64,000 nt of DNA from Corydoras sp. C115 (lineage: Eukaryota; Chordata; Actinopteri; Siluriformes; Callichthyidae): contig JAFMOC010000021.1 in NCBI GenBank assembly GCA_019802505.1, forward strand, positions 1,437,501-1,501,500. Reading direction: 5' to 3'. The notes below the pieces were generated by a model, which ran no database searches, had not been told where the DNA came from, and saw only the letters and a list, made by a program, of their open reading frames with translations. Position numbers and translations under genes: made by a program. Positions 20,454 to 31,332 of this stretch are shown piece after piece (position 1 is the stretch's first letter; each line of letters begins with the position of its first letter).

Positions 20454-21582
20454 ACGTTCTTGATTTCTCATGTTCACGTTCTTGATTTCTCACGTTCACG
20501 GTCTTGATTTCTCACGTTCACGGTCTTGATTTCTCACGTTCACGTTCTTGATTTCTCACGTTCACGTTCTTGATTTCTCACGTTCACGGTCTTGATTTCT
20601 CACGTTCACGTTCTTGATTTCTCACGTTCACGTTCTTGATTTCTCACGTTCACGGTCTTGATTTCTCACGTTCACGGTCTTGATTTCTCACGTTCACCGT
20701 CTTGATTTCTCACGTTCACGTTCTTGATTTCTCACGTTCACGTTCTTGATTTCTCACGTTCACGGTCTTGATTTCTCACGTTCACGTTCTTGATTTCTCA
20801 CGTACACGGTCTTGATTTCTCACGTTCACGTTCTTGATTTCTCACGTTCACGTTCTTGATTTCTCACGTTCACGTTCTTGATTTCTCACGTTCACGTTCT
20901 TGATTTCTCACGTTCACGGTCTTGATTTCTCACGTTCACGTTCTTGATTTCTCACGTTCACGTTCTTGATTTCTCACGTTCGCGTTCTTGATTTCTCACG
21001 TTCACGGTCTTGATTTCTCACGTTCACGTTCTTGATTTCTCACGTACACGGTCTTGATTTCTCACGTTCACGTTCTTGATTTCTCACGTTCTTGATTTCT
21101 CACGTTCTTGATTTCTCACGTTCGCGTTCTTGATTTCTCACGTTCACGTTCTTGATTCTCACGTTCACGTTCTTGATTTCTCACGTTCACGGTCTTGATT
21201 TCTCACGTTCACGTTCTTGATTTCTCACGTTCACGTTCTTGATTTCTCACGTTCACGGTCTTGATTTCTCACGTTCACGTTCTTCATTTCTCACGTTCAC
21301 GGTCTTGATTTCTCACGTTCACGGTCTTGATTTCTCACGTTCACGGTCTTGATTTCTCACGTTCACGGTCTAGATTTCTCACGTTCACGGTCTTGATTTC
21401 TCACGTTCACGGTCTTGATTTCTCACGTTCACGTTCTTGATTTCTCACGTTCACGCTCTTGATTTCTCACGTTCACGCTCTTGATTTCTCACGTTCACGC
21501 TCTTGATTTCTCACGTTCACGTTCTTGATTTCTCATGTTCACGGTCTTGATTTCTCACGTTCACGTTCTTGATTTCTCAAGA
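20454..21582 (+). repeat. 22-bp CpG-rich minisatellite, about 50 copies
   Basis: Unit ttcttgatttctcacgttcacg, repeated head to tail for about 1.13 kb. The main variation is T, G or C in the junction (acgttcttg, acggtcttg, acgctcttg). Each unit has two CpGs, so the array holds roughly 100. A few 16-bp short units occur near 21084-21120. No open frame of interest. Confidence 0.97.
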
Positions 21583-21720
21583 ACTGCTGTATGAGGAACG
21601 AAAAATAAACAGCTCTTGTGTAGCAGCCTTTAAACATATTTATTGCCACATGATGCCTGTAAAAACGAACAGAAAACAGATTGGGACACTTTTATGGTGT
21701 TGTATTTTTATACTGTATGG
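21583..21720 (+). repeat. Third copy of the duplicated unique block
   Basis: Directly right of the minisatellite, gctgtatgaggaacg, aataaacagctcttgtg and tattgccacatgatg match 18888-19020 and 19560-19690. The minisatellite thus lies between copies of its own flank. Confidence 0.85.
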
Positions 21721-22027
21721 AGATATCACACTCGAGATAGCTGATGTTTACTGCGCTCGTGGTGTCATGGTGAAGCAGGCAATGTAAATGTTTGACTCGG
21801 TGTATAGATCAGCGCTTTTTTAAAAAGTTAAAAAGAAAATCCGAGCGAAATGAAAGGAAATGGGACAAAAGGTACGCAGCTAGGTTAAATGTCAGTGGGA
21901 TTACAACTCCACTTTTCAGCGGATCATAAAACAGAGCCAGTGGAAAGGCCTGCCTTTATCTCTTTTACGGCTTTTGTTAAAATGGAACGTGCTCTCCCTT
22001 GCTGGTAAAATGTCTTGACGTATGGAG

Positions 22028-22060
<33 letters not shown>

Positions 22061-23232
22061 GAGGTCTAAAGTTCATTAGAGGGTCAGTGACTGAATGGTT
22101 TCAGATAGCTGCTCTATGCTTTGCACACGGACCCTCCTTTCCTTTTCAGAGGGGATGGTTTACAGATGTGAGGAAGCGACACACCCTACCTGTCCCTGTA
22201 TACGTGGGAGATTGGGAGACATGCTGATGGACACTATAAAATCATCGACGTGTCAAAGTCATGTGATAATCTCTTTATTGCTCAATTAGCCAGAAGCTGT
22301 AAAGAGTTGGATTCTGCTCTTGGGTGATGCCTCGTTGGTGCAATGCTTGTATTCCTGCGGAATTCCAGAGATAAGATGGCGATGGCCATCTTTATGGTTT
22401 ATAATTTGTGTTGAGACTATGTTAGTTGTTGAGATAAGGCCACTGGAACTCCTCAGCTACTGCTCAAAGAGCACTCATCTGGCCTGATGGCATAACAGAT
22501 AACCATCGGCTTTTATTTGGTTCCGAGCCAACGTTTTAATGGAAAATGTCTGCTTCTCATGCGATGTCCTACATTCGAAGGCACGATTCCTTTGACAAAC
22601 TAAGATCTTGCTGCTTGCTCATTTGCAGGTCTACAGGCTCATGAGCCGTCTCTACTGTTGACACCTTTGAAAGAAGTATAAAATATCCATGTGCTTTGCT
22701 CTCTTTCTGCACATGTGCACGCCGCCGGCCTCGCTGGAACCCGAGCGGAGCTTGATTTTGGGCAAAAGGGTTTGATGGAGGGAATTTGTCCCGAAGCCTC
22801 TCATTTAGCTCATAACCATGAACCAGGATCTCATCTGGACTGCATTTGCACTATAGGGGCCTGACCACAGCGCAAGGAAATCATAGACCCAAAATTGCTG
22901 CGCTGCAGAGGCAGCGGCCAAGCGCTGGTATTTTTATTTACTTCAGGAGGCAACAAGTTAATTTATACGCATGCGAACCTTTAACTACGAACGCAGCTTA
23001 CAAAGGCAGAACCAGAAAATGGGTTCTTGCCTGTCAGGGTTTTGCCTCTTGCTTGTTTAATTGTTTGTTTTCATTGCTTAAGTGTATAAACTTTGCATGA
23101 GCCAGTGAGTGTGGAAAGTCCTCTCTCATGCTACATTACAGGGTTCTCTTGCAATAGCTTCTGTCCAGCTCCACTTAAGGCCCAGCTGTGTTTTTAGTAG
23201 AGAGAAATCATTCCAGTTTCATTGTCATTATT
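21721..23232. other. Single-copy island, candidate regulatory DNA
   Basis: No gene and no SINE; a poly-A run of about 28 lies at 22029-22056. The 22.3-22.85 kb stretch is balanced in composition and unlike the repeats, which makes it a candidate conserved non-coding element in the bmp2 downstream desert. Confidence 0.35.
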
Positions 23233-23430
23233 CCATCCATCCATTATCTTCCGCTTTATTCTCTATTAGGGGCGCGGGGGGAAGGGGGGGGGTTCCCCAT
23301 GCCCATCCCGGAGAGAACGTTTCGGCCGCTGGGCAGATACACCCAGGACAGGGCGCCAATCTATCACTGGGCACACACTCACTCACACTCACTCACACGA
23401 ACACACTCTATATGGGGCAATTTGGAGAAT
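23233..23430 (-). mobile_element. SINE-A copy, left half, split by a nested SINE
   Basis: Inverted copy from tccatccatccattatc to gagaattc. It continues at 23795-23953 after the nested insertion. Confidence 0.9.
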
Positions 23431-23442
23431 TCAATTGCCTTT

Positions 23443-23794
23443 GACACGGTGGCTTCGTGGTTAGCACGTTCGCCGCTCAGCGCTAGGGATTCCCGGTTCG
23501 AATCCCAATCTGGGTGGAGTTTCCATGTTCTCCTCATGTCCGCATGGGTTTTCTCCAGGTTCTCCGGTTTCCTCCCACAGTCCAAAAACATGGATAGATG
23601 GATCAAGGTCAATTGAATTCTCCAAAATTGCCCCATATAGAGTGTGTCTGTGTGAGTGAGTGTGTTGGTGTGTCTGCCCAGCACCCGAGACGTTCTCCCC
23701 TGGATGGGCATGGGGAACCCCCCCGCTCCCCTCCCGTGACCCTAATAGAGGATAAAGCAGAAGATAATGGATGGATGGATGGATGGATGGATGG
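23443..23794 (+). mobile_element. SINE-A copy nested in an opposite-strand SINE-A
   Basis: Head cacggtggcttcgtgg to tail (GGAT)n, flanked by aattgcctttga (23431-23442) and aattgaccttga (23795-23806), an imperfect 12-bp target duplication. Confidence 0.9.
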
Positions 23795-23953
23795 AATTGA
23801 CCTTGATACATGTTTTTGAACTGTGGGAGGAAACCGGAGAACCCGGAGGAAACCCAATCAGACACGGGGAGAACGTGGAAACTCCACCCAGATTGGGATT
23901 CGAACCAGGAATCCCTACTGCTGAGAGACGAACGTGTTACCCACTAAGCCACC
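23795..23953 (-). mobile_element. SINE-A copy, right half of the split element
   Basis: Continues the 23233 copy from aattgacc to actaagccacc. Confidence 0.9.
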
Positions 23954-24735
23954 TGTGATTATTCCGTATTCGATAATTCCGTGCTGCATGCAGGGAGAAC
24001 ATACTGCGTTTTACGTTCTCTGAAGAATATCACATTATATTGGTTCTGCCGTCCGAAGCCGGCTGTGAAGCCCATGAATAAACAGGATGCGCATTTCTGC
24101 ATCCGAAACGGTTTGAGTGCAGGTATTCAACCCTAGTGTGCTGTGCTCTTTCTTAGCGGGAGCTTTCAATGGTCCCTGTTTACATTCCAGTGGTTGCAGT
24201 TAGGTAGTTGGTTTGCTCAGAAGTGTCTCCAGGTGCAGAGAGATTGGCGAGGTAATTACAGAGGAAATTCCCTGACCACAGTGACAGTACCTCTATGACG
24301 AGCTCTTACTGTGTCATTTACCTATTCTCCCACATAAGCCCTCAAATACCATCCTTTACATGAGTCAAAGCCTCTTGTGAAGATGCGTGTTTGCTCGCTG
24401 AACACACCCTTCAGCTCGTGTTACTGGAAGCCAGATTGCTGCAGAGGGAGGTGAGAATAATTATACCATTCCGTCAATGCGCTAGAACAAAAATGAAAAT
24501 TGGAGCTACGGAAGCAAATCAAGAATTCCGTCCAGGCTTTAAAGGCGATCCCTACGTCACAAAACCGAGTCTGTTTTTTAAAGTCTGTGAGAGCATTTTA
24601 GAGATTAGAGATTACAGATTAGAGCAGATTACTGATTATACTGTCAGTATATGAGAATCGAAGATTAATCTGATATCTGAATGAAACTGGACCTCGAAAT
24701 ATCATAAACTTATAAAGTGAACTATTTTCTCTATT
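23954..24735. other. Single-copy island, candidate regulatory DNA
   Basis: No coding signal and no repeat. 24140-24360 contains a run of balanced-composition sequence with ggtaattacag and gtccctgtttacat (forkhead-like) motifs. Confidence 0.35.
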
Positions 24736-24995
24736 GGATTAGTGGTTAGCATGTTCTCCTCTCAGCGCTAGGGATTCCGGGTTAGAATCCCAATCTGGGT
24801 GGAGTTTCCATGTTCTCCCCATGTCCGCGTGGGTTTCCTCCGGGGTCTCCGGTTTCCTCCCACAGTCCAAAAACATGGATCAAGGAAAATTGAATTCTCC
24901 AAATTGCCCCATATAGAGTGTCTCTGTGTGAGTGAGTGTGTGCCCAGTGGTAGATTGGCGCCCTGTCCTGGGTGTATCTGCCCAGCGCCCGAAAC
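24736..24995 (+). mobile_element. SINE-A copy joined to an inverted partial copy
   Basis: Head lacking the first bases, running to cccagcgcccgaaac, where it meets inverted SINE sequence. Confidence 0.9.
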
Positions 24996-25122
24996 GGAGA
25001 ACCCAGAGCAAACCCACGTGGACACGGAGAGAACATGGAAAAGAAACTCCACCCAGATTGGGACATGAACATGGATCCCAGCGCTGAGAGGCGAACGTGA
25101 TAACCACGAAGCCACCGTGGGG
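24996..25122 (-). mobile_element. Inverted SINE-A head half
   Basis: ggagaacccagagcaaaccc to gaagccaccgtgg, forming a long imperfect palindrome with 24736-24995. Confidence 0.85.
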
Positions 25123-25425
25123 GGTCCCAGGACAGGGTGATTGGGGCGCTGGGCAGATACACCCAATCTATCTACACCCAAGAACACCAATCTATCACTG
25201 GTCACACAAACACCCACACAAACACACTCTATATGGGGCAATTTAGAGCATTCAGTTTACCATAAATCCATGCTTTTAGACTGTGGGAGGAAACCCGAAA
25301 ACCCAGAGCAAACCCTTGCAGACACGGGGAGAACATGGAAAGGAAACTCCACCCAGATTGGGACATGAACCTGGATCCCAGCGCTGAGAGGCGAACGTGA
25401 TAACCACGAAGCCACCGTGGGTGGG
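25123..25425 (-). mobile_element. SINE-A-derived unit, tandem copy 1
   Basis: tcccaggacagggtgattgg through ccacgaagccaccgtgg. A near-identical unit follows at 25426, showing tandem duplication with a period of about 300 bp. Confidence 0.85.
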
Positions 25426-25716
25426 GGGGGGGTTCCCAGGACAGGGCGATTGGGGCGCTGGGCAGATACACCCAGGACAGGACAACAATCTATCACTGGT
25501 CACACACAAACACACTCTATATGGGGCAATTTAGAGCATTCAGTTTACCATAAATCCATGCTTTTAGACTGTGGGAGGAAACCCGAAAACCCAGAGCAAA
25601 CCCTTGCAGACACGGGGAGAACATGGAAAGGAAACTCCACCCAGATTGGGATTTGAGCCTGGATCCCCAGCGATGAGAGGAGAACATGCTAACCACTAAG
25701 CCACCACGCTGCCTAA
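25426..25716 (-). mobile_element. SINE-A-derived unit, tandem copy 2
   Basis: Repeats the previous unit (the cagtttaccataaatccatg block is shared), ending actaagccaccacgctgcc. Confidence 0.85.
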
Positions 25717-25923
25717 ACTTGTATATATTTAACAAAAAGTAGTTTTTCATCGAACACACAGTTCGTTTTTTATTCGTCCTTCATTTTTTTGTGAGTTTTG
25801 AAAGCGTCTCGACTGAAAAGAGTGTTTGTACTTTGAGAAAGTACAGGATTTAATTGTTAGTTTGCACAACAGAGTACTGCAATACACTAAATCATGCAGT
25901 CATACTGTTCCTAAAATTGCGTG

Positions 25924-25955
<32 letters not shown>

Positions 25956-27030
25956 AGAACCTTGGAAAATGTAAAACTGTAGTCCTGCTTTGTGCAAAAC
26001 ACGTGTACCATGAAAGTAAACAGAATATTTGCCCATGATGCCAACTGCAAAAACAAAAACATGTCATTCTCCTGCACACTGAGGTACTATGATTTGGTTT
26101 TTTTGCTGTGTCTGCAGTTTGCAGTGCTATTTGAATACTCTGTTGTGTATTAAGTGAGTTGTCACATTCTCTGTCCTCTTCCAGTATAAACATGTGACAT
26201 CACTGCTCAGCCATGGGAACCTACATAAATTATATAGCAGCGGATTGTTTTCTGCACAAACGTGAGGACGCAGACATCATGGAGATCACACAAAAGACAG
26301 GCAGCAGGTCAAACGAAGCCACCGAGAAAGTTCTGACCCCTGAAGTTTCAGCACCGTAGGCTTCGGCACACGCTAGCAACGGGAGCCCTTCACCAAAACA
26401 CACTCTTAAGAGTCAGCTGCCTCTGTTTTAGATGCTGCAGAGCTGTAATTTCATGTGCCGCTGGCTGTATCTGTGAAGATTTATTTTGTGTAAATACATG
26501 CTTTACTTCCTCCAGATCCCACCAGCAGATGGCAACCATTAGTCCATCGAGCTTTAAACAAAATATGGCCTGATATAAATACTCTGTTGACCACTTCAAC
26601 GTGTGTGATCAGACTTCTGTCTGGAGACCGTTGCTCTGTTCGAATGTGGAGTGAGTCCTGCATGCAGGGAGGGACTGAAAATAGCTTAATGGGAGAGCCA
26701 GCAAAGCCCATTGCATGCTAGGGAAGTGGTGCAGGGATTTCCTGCAAGTCAAAAGGGCATGAGGGAGTCTGTGGACTGCTCTTAAAACTTTTTTACCTTT
26801 TCAGTGGGAATCTCAACCCGGAGCAGCTAACATACACCTGTGTAAAGCTGTAGCTGTTGTCTCTGAGAATCCAAAGTTTGTGGGAATGTAAATCCAGATT
26901 GGGATTTGAACCTGGAATAATGAGTATCCCCAGTAATGAGCAAAGCTTGTCACATAACTTTCAGTATAATATTTTGATGATTGACACCATACACCATACA
27001 AGTCAGACATGGAGTCTATATAACACTATA
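25717..27030. other. Mostly single-copy sequence with a (CA)n tract
   Basis: (CA)16 lies at about 25921-25952. 26050-26800 is balanced, non-repetitive and non-coding. No gene found. Confidence 0.4.
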
Positions 27031-27049
27031 TATATATATATATATATAT
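27030..27049. repeat. (AT)n microsatellite
   Basis: About ten AT units abutting the inverted SINE tail. Confidence 0.9.
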
Positions 27050-27391
27050 TCATTCATCCCTCCATTATCTCCCGCTTTATGCTCTATTAGGGTCGCGGTG
27101 GGGTTCCCCATGCCTATCCAGGGGAGAACATCTCAGGCGCTGGGCAGATACACCCAGGACAGGGCGCCAATCCATCGTTGGGCACACACTCACTTACACA
27201 GACACACTCTATATGGGGCAATTTAATTGACTTGATCCATGTTTTTGGACTGTGGGAGGAAACCGGAGAACCCGGAGGAAACCCACACAGACACGGGGAG
27301 AACAAGGAAACTCCACCCAGATGGGGATTCGAACCGGGAATCCCTAGTGCTGAGAGGCGAACGTGCTAACCACTAAGCCACCGTGCCACCC
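27050..27391 (-). mobile_element. SINE-A copy inserted in (AT)n
   Basis: Inverted full-length copy from cattcatccctcc to ccgtgccaccc, with TA repeats on both sides. Confidence 0.95.
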
Positions 27392-27409
27392 TTATATATA
27401 TATATATAT
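27392..27409. repeat. (AT)n microsatellite
   Basis: TA tract between two SINE copies. Confidence 0.85.
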
Positions 27410-27660
27410 CCATCCATATCTTCCGCTTTATCCTCTATTAGAGTCGCGGGGGCGTTCCTCATGGCCATCCAGGGAAGAAAGTTTCGGGCGCTGGGCAAAT
27501 ACACCCTGGACAGGGCGCCAATCTATCGCTGGGCACACACTCACTCACACATACACACTCTATATGGGGCAATTTGGAGAACTCACTTGATCCATGTTTT
27601 TGGATTGTGGAAGGAGAACCCGGATGAAACCGGGGACACGGGAAAATAGAAACTCCACCA

Positions 27661-27662
<2 letters not shown>
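27410..27662 (-). mobile_element. SINE-A copy inserted in (AT)n, head missing
   Basis: catccatatcttccgc to aactccaccacc, ending before the head, then (AT)n. Confidence 0.9.

Positions 27663-27663
<1 letters not shown>

Positions 27664-27750
<87 letters not shown>
27664..27750. repeat. (AT)n microsatellite
   Basis: About 43 AT units. Confidence 0.95.
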
Positions 27751-27754
<4 letters not shown>

Positions 27755-28008
27755 GGAGAAAATAAGTATTTAAGCACCCTGTGACTTTGCAAGTTCTCCC
27801 ACTTAGAAATTATGGAGGGGTCTGAAATGTTTATCTTAGGTGCATGTCCACTGTGAGAGACATTATCTAAAAAAGCAGATTGGAAAAAATCTGGAAATCA
27901 CAATTTATAGTTTTTTTTATAATTATGTCTCTCACAGTGGACATAAGATAAATATTTCAGACCCCTCCATTATTTCTAAGTGGGAGAACTTGCAAAGTCA
28001 CAGGTGAT
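27751..28008. mobile_element. Foldback MITE with inverted arms of about 90 bp
   Basis: The arm gactttgcaagttctccc...ctgtgagagaca (about 27783-27865) is repeated inverted at about 27924-28002. The centre is A/T-rich. (AT)n lies on both sides. No coding capacity. Confidence 0.85.
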
Positions 28009-28010
28009 AT

Positions 28011-28013
<3 letters not shown>

Positions 28014-28040
<27 letters not shown>
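28014..28040. repeat. (AT)n microsatellite
   Basis: TA tract between the foldback element and a SINE head. Confidence 0.9.
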
Positions 28041-28042
<2 letters not shown>

Positions 28043-28172
28043 CAGCACGGTGGCTAAGTGTTTAGCACGTTCGCCTCTCAGCACAGTTTGAATGCCAATC
28101 CTCCAAATTACCCCATATAGAGTGTGATTGTTCCCCCCGCAACCCTAGTAGAGGATAAAGATAATGGATGGA
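28041..28172 (+). mobile_element. SINE-A copy with a large internal deletion
   Basis: Head gcagcacggtggctaagtg joined to cctccaaattacccc and gaggataaagataatgg. Most of the body is lost. Confidence 0.85.
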
Positions 28173-28451
28173 TAAATATATGTCCATCTCTATCCATCCA
28201 GCTATCTATCTTTCTATCTATCTATATAGAATGGTGCCCTGTCCTGGGTGTGCCCAGCGCTTAAAACGAAAATAGATCGGTCAAGTTATATAATCTTATG
28301 GGTTCATTAACCGATAGTTCATTAAGTGAGTTTTGTTCGTCTGGATTTACTTTATTATTAGCTTTTACTTGACTCATTTAATTACACCTGCCCAATAACA
28401 CAACCTCACACACAATGCTTACTGCACCCTTTTATATATTTAGCACGTTAA
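28173..28451. other. No recognisable feature apart from (CTAT)n
   Basis: Short tctatctatctat run near 28200-28225, then AT-rich sequence. Confidence 0.45.
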
Positions 28452-28752
28452 CCTTAGTGCTTAGCACGTTCACCTCTCAGAGCCAGGGAACCAGTTTTCC
28501 ATGGTGTCCATGTGGGTTTCCTCCGGGTTCTCTGGTTTCCTCCCACAGTCCAAAAACATGGATTCAAGATAAAGGACATGCTCTATATAGAGTGTGTGTG
28601 TGTGTGTGGGGGGGGGGGTGTCTGTGTGGGTGAGTGTGTGCCCTGTTCTGGGTGTATCTGCCCAGCACCCAAAACGTTCTCCTCTGGATGGGCATGGGGA
28701 ACCCCCCCGCGACCCTAGTAGAGGATAAAGCGGAAGATAATGGATGGATGAA
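28452..28752 (+). mobile_element. SINE-A copy
   Basis: Head truncated at cttagtgcttagcacg. The body contains a (GT)n and poly-G interruption; tail (GGAT)n. Confidence 0.9.
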
Positions 28753-28761
28753 ATGGAACAT

Positions 28762-29092
28762 GCGGTGGCTTAGTGGTTAGCATGTTCACCTCTCAGCACT
28801 AGGGATTCCTGGTTCAAATCCCCATCTGGGTGGAGTTTCCATGTTCTCCCCGTGTCCGTGTGGGTTTCCTCCGGGTTCACCGGTTTCCTCCCACAGTCCA
28901 AAAACATGGATCGAGTCAATTGAGTTCTCCAAATTGCCCCATATAGAGTGTGTCTGTGTGAGTGAGAGTGAATGATAGATTGGCACCCTGTCCTGGGTGT
29001 ATCTGCCCAGCGCCCGAAACGTTCTCCCCTGGATGGGCATGGGGAACCCCACCGCGACCCTAATATAGGATAAAGCGGAAGATAATGGATGA
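28762..29092 (+). mobile_element. SINE-A copy
   Basis: Head gcggtggcttagtgg to tail gataatggatgaatg. An imperfect flanking repeat (aaatggaacat / aaattgaacat) suggests a target duplication. Confidence 0.9.
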
Positions 29093-29634
29093 ATGAAATT
29101 GAACATTATAAACATGGCTGCTTAAAGCCACATCATCAAAAGGCTTCCTGTCAATAAAACTACAGATGAGGCTTTTAAACTCGACACCAGAGACTCCGGG
29201 AGTCAGCTGACTACCACACAGGTCTGTTCAGCATCACATACAGTAGGTGAGTTACTTTGAGAAGCATGAATTTATTGTTCAGCATTCTGACCGGTTCAGT
29301 GTTTAGGAAACAGCCAGCAATGCACAAGATAAAAAGATCTTAACAGAAGAGAAAAGCCGTGTTGCCCAACGGAGTTTCGAGACCAGCCCCCGGGGTTTAG
29401 AACCTTCAGAGTAAGCTGATTTATGCAGCTGAAAGGATTTTTATCACAGCTGAACAAATCCAATCAGTAAGCATAAGAGTCATTTCTTTCTTAAGGTCTA
29501 AAGACCGCTGAGAACTTTCTGGTAGATCTAGAACTGATGGGCTTGACATGCACAATGCTTTCGTCACGCTTTTCTAGGTATCCTAAATTGATCTCTTTTT
29601 TTTCTGTGTGTGTGTGTGGGGGGGGGGGGGTTGT
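29093..29634. other. No gene; single-copy sequence
   Basis: Non-coding. Ends in a (GT)n/poly-G tract at about 29607-29630, directly before the hAT target site. Confidence 0.4.
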
Positions 29635-29642
29635 ATGTAAGG

Positions 29643-30634
29643 CAGTGATTCTCAATTATTTTCTGTTAAGCCCCCCCCTAGGAAGAAGAAAACTTTTTGC
29701 GCTTTTTTTTTTTTGGCGCCCCCCCCCCCCCCCCCCACACACACACATGCACACTCACCCCCCCCCCCTCCCCCGTACATGACAAAATGGGATGAAAAAG
29801 TATTTTTACACGCCCACTGTAGTATGATTTGTCTATAAATTTGTTCTAAGTACACCTCTTTTATAACAATGTCTCCTTATTAACAATGAAGTAAACAAAA
29901 AAGAAAGAAATATTGATCAACTTAGAACAAAGAATCATTTTATTAACTTTGTTTTTAAGTTTGTAAAAGAAACCAATGAAATCCTGATTTAAACTAGAAA
30001 TATTTTTGAACTGACTGGCATTTGATACTGAAAAATGAAATGATATAAAATCAATAAATAATAATGAATTCAAATTCATCAGCAACATTAATTCAGGAGC
30101 ACAATTTATTAACACTTTAACCTGCAAAACAAAAATGAATACAACAATTTGTGCTGTTTTTTTTTTTTTTTTTTTTTTTGAGTAAGTCAGAACTAATGTC
30201 TACAATGCGCCCGTTCTGCAGCGCACAGCTTTTCTGCAGTAGTTTTCATAAAGCGTTATAATTGCTTGCTGTTTTCGATTAAAAACTCAAGCGGTTATCA
30301 GTGCGATTGGGGTGTAATGTCTTTAAGTGACGCCTTCATTTATTTCACGCTGTCCGCTGTCAACATTTAAAGACACAGAAGACACGCCGGTCTTTCTTCG
30401 TCTTCCACCTTTGTTACCGTGAAACCAAGCGCTACATACACTTTCCTCGTTTTAACTTTCGGTTGACTTTTGTTGCTCTCGTTATCTTCGTCTCTCTCCG
30501 CCTTTCTCTCCTCATCTCTGTTAAATATTTCTCCATGTTGTCTCTTGAGGGTTTGTTCAGTGCACTTAATATCACTTGCTCTGTGATTTCTTGTTATGCG
30601 CCCCCCCAGGCAAGGCACTATTTGAGAAGCACTG
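29643..30634 (-). mobile_element. Internally deleted hAT transposon with ZBED5-like fragment
   Basis: Terminal inverted repeats cagtgattctcaa and ttgagaagcactg, with a perfect 8-bp target duplication atgtaagg at 29635-29642 and 30635-30642. On the minus strand, around 30367-30600, an open frame has a basic/acidic lead and then YVALGFTV and ERPACLLCL, the start of a BED zinc finger of the hAT/ZBED5 type; it stops at the first Cys pair. The catalytic domain is absent. Non-autonomous relic. Confidence 0.85.
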
Positions 30635-30754
30635 ATGTAAGGGGCTGTGTGATTGTCCATGTACAAAGGATTACTGTACAATGCAGCCTGTATCAAAAAA
30701 AAATTCTTATATGTGATTCTGATTCTGAGATGGGGGGTGGGGTGGGGGGGGGTT

Positions 30755-31035
30755 GACGGGGGTGAGTGGTTCCCCATGCTCATTCAGGAAAGAGGGCTTC
30801 GAGAGCTGGGCAGATACACCCAGGACAGGGTTCCAATCAATCGCTGGGCACACACTCACTTCCACAGACACACTATATGGGGCAATTTAGAGCAGCCAAT
30901 TGACCTTGAATCCATGTTTTTGGACTGTGGAAGGAAGCCAGAGAACCCAGAGGAAACCCATGCAGACACAGGGAGAATATGGAAACTCCACCCAGATATG
31001 GATTTGAACCTAGATCCTCAGCACTGAGAGGCGAA
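30755..31035 (-). mobile_element. SINE-A copy, diverged
   Basis: ggttccccatgctcattcagg through gcactgagaggcgaac. Confidence 0.85.
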
Positions 31036-31279
31036 CCCGGGTTCGAATCCCAATCTGGGTGGAGTTTCCATGTTAATTAATTAATTAATTTTATTATTTT
31101 TGGGTGGAACACTGGCTTAGTGGTTAACATGTTCGCCTCTGAGTGCTGAGGATTCCAGATTCAACTCCCAATCTGGGTGGAGTCTCCATGTTCTCTCTGT
31201 GTCTGCAAGAGTTTGTCCCACAGTCCAAAAATATGGATTCAAGGTAAATTGAATGATCTAAATTGCCCCATATAGTGTG

Positions 31280-31283
<4 letters not shown>
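31036..31283 (+). mobile_element. SINE-A fragments in forward orientation
   Basis: 31036-31075 is a B-box fragment (ggttcgaatcccaatctggg). 31105-31280 is a second head-to-middle copy that ends in (AT)n. Confidence 0.8.

Positions 31284-31329
<46 letters not shown>
31284..31329. repeat. (AT)n microsatellite
   Basis: TA tract ending at a SINE head. Confidence 0.95.

Positions 31330-31332
<3 letters not shown>

Noticed and set aside
20454..21582. Regular short repeats resembling a CRISPR array
   Set aside because: The repeats are contiguous 22-mers with no unique spacers, in a vertebrate genome; it is a minisatellite.
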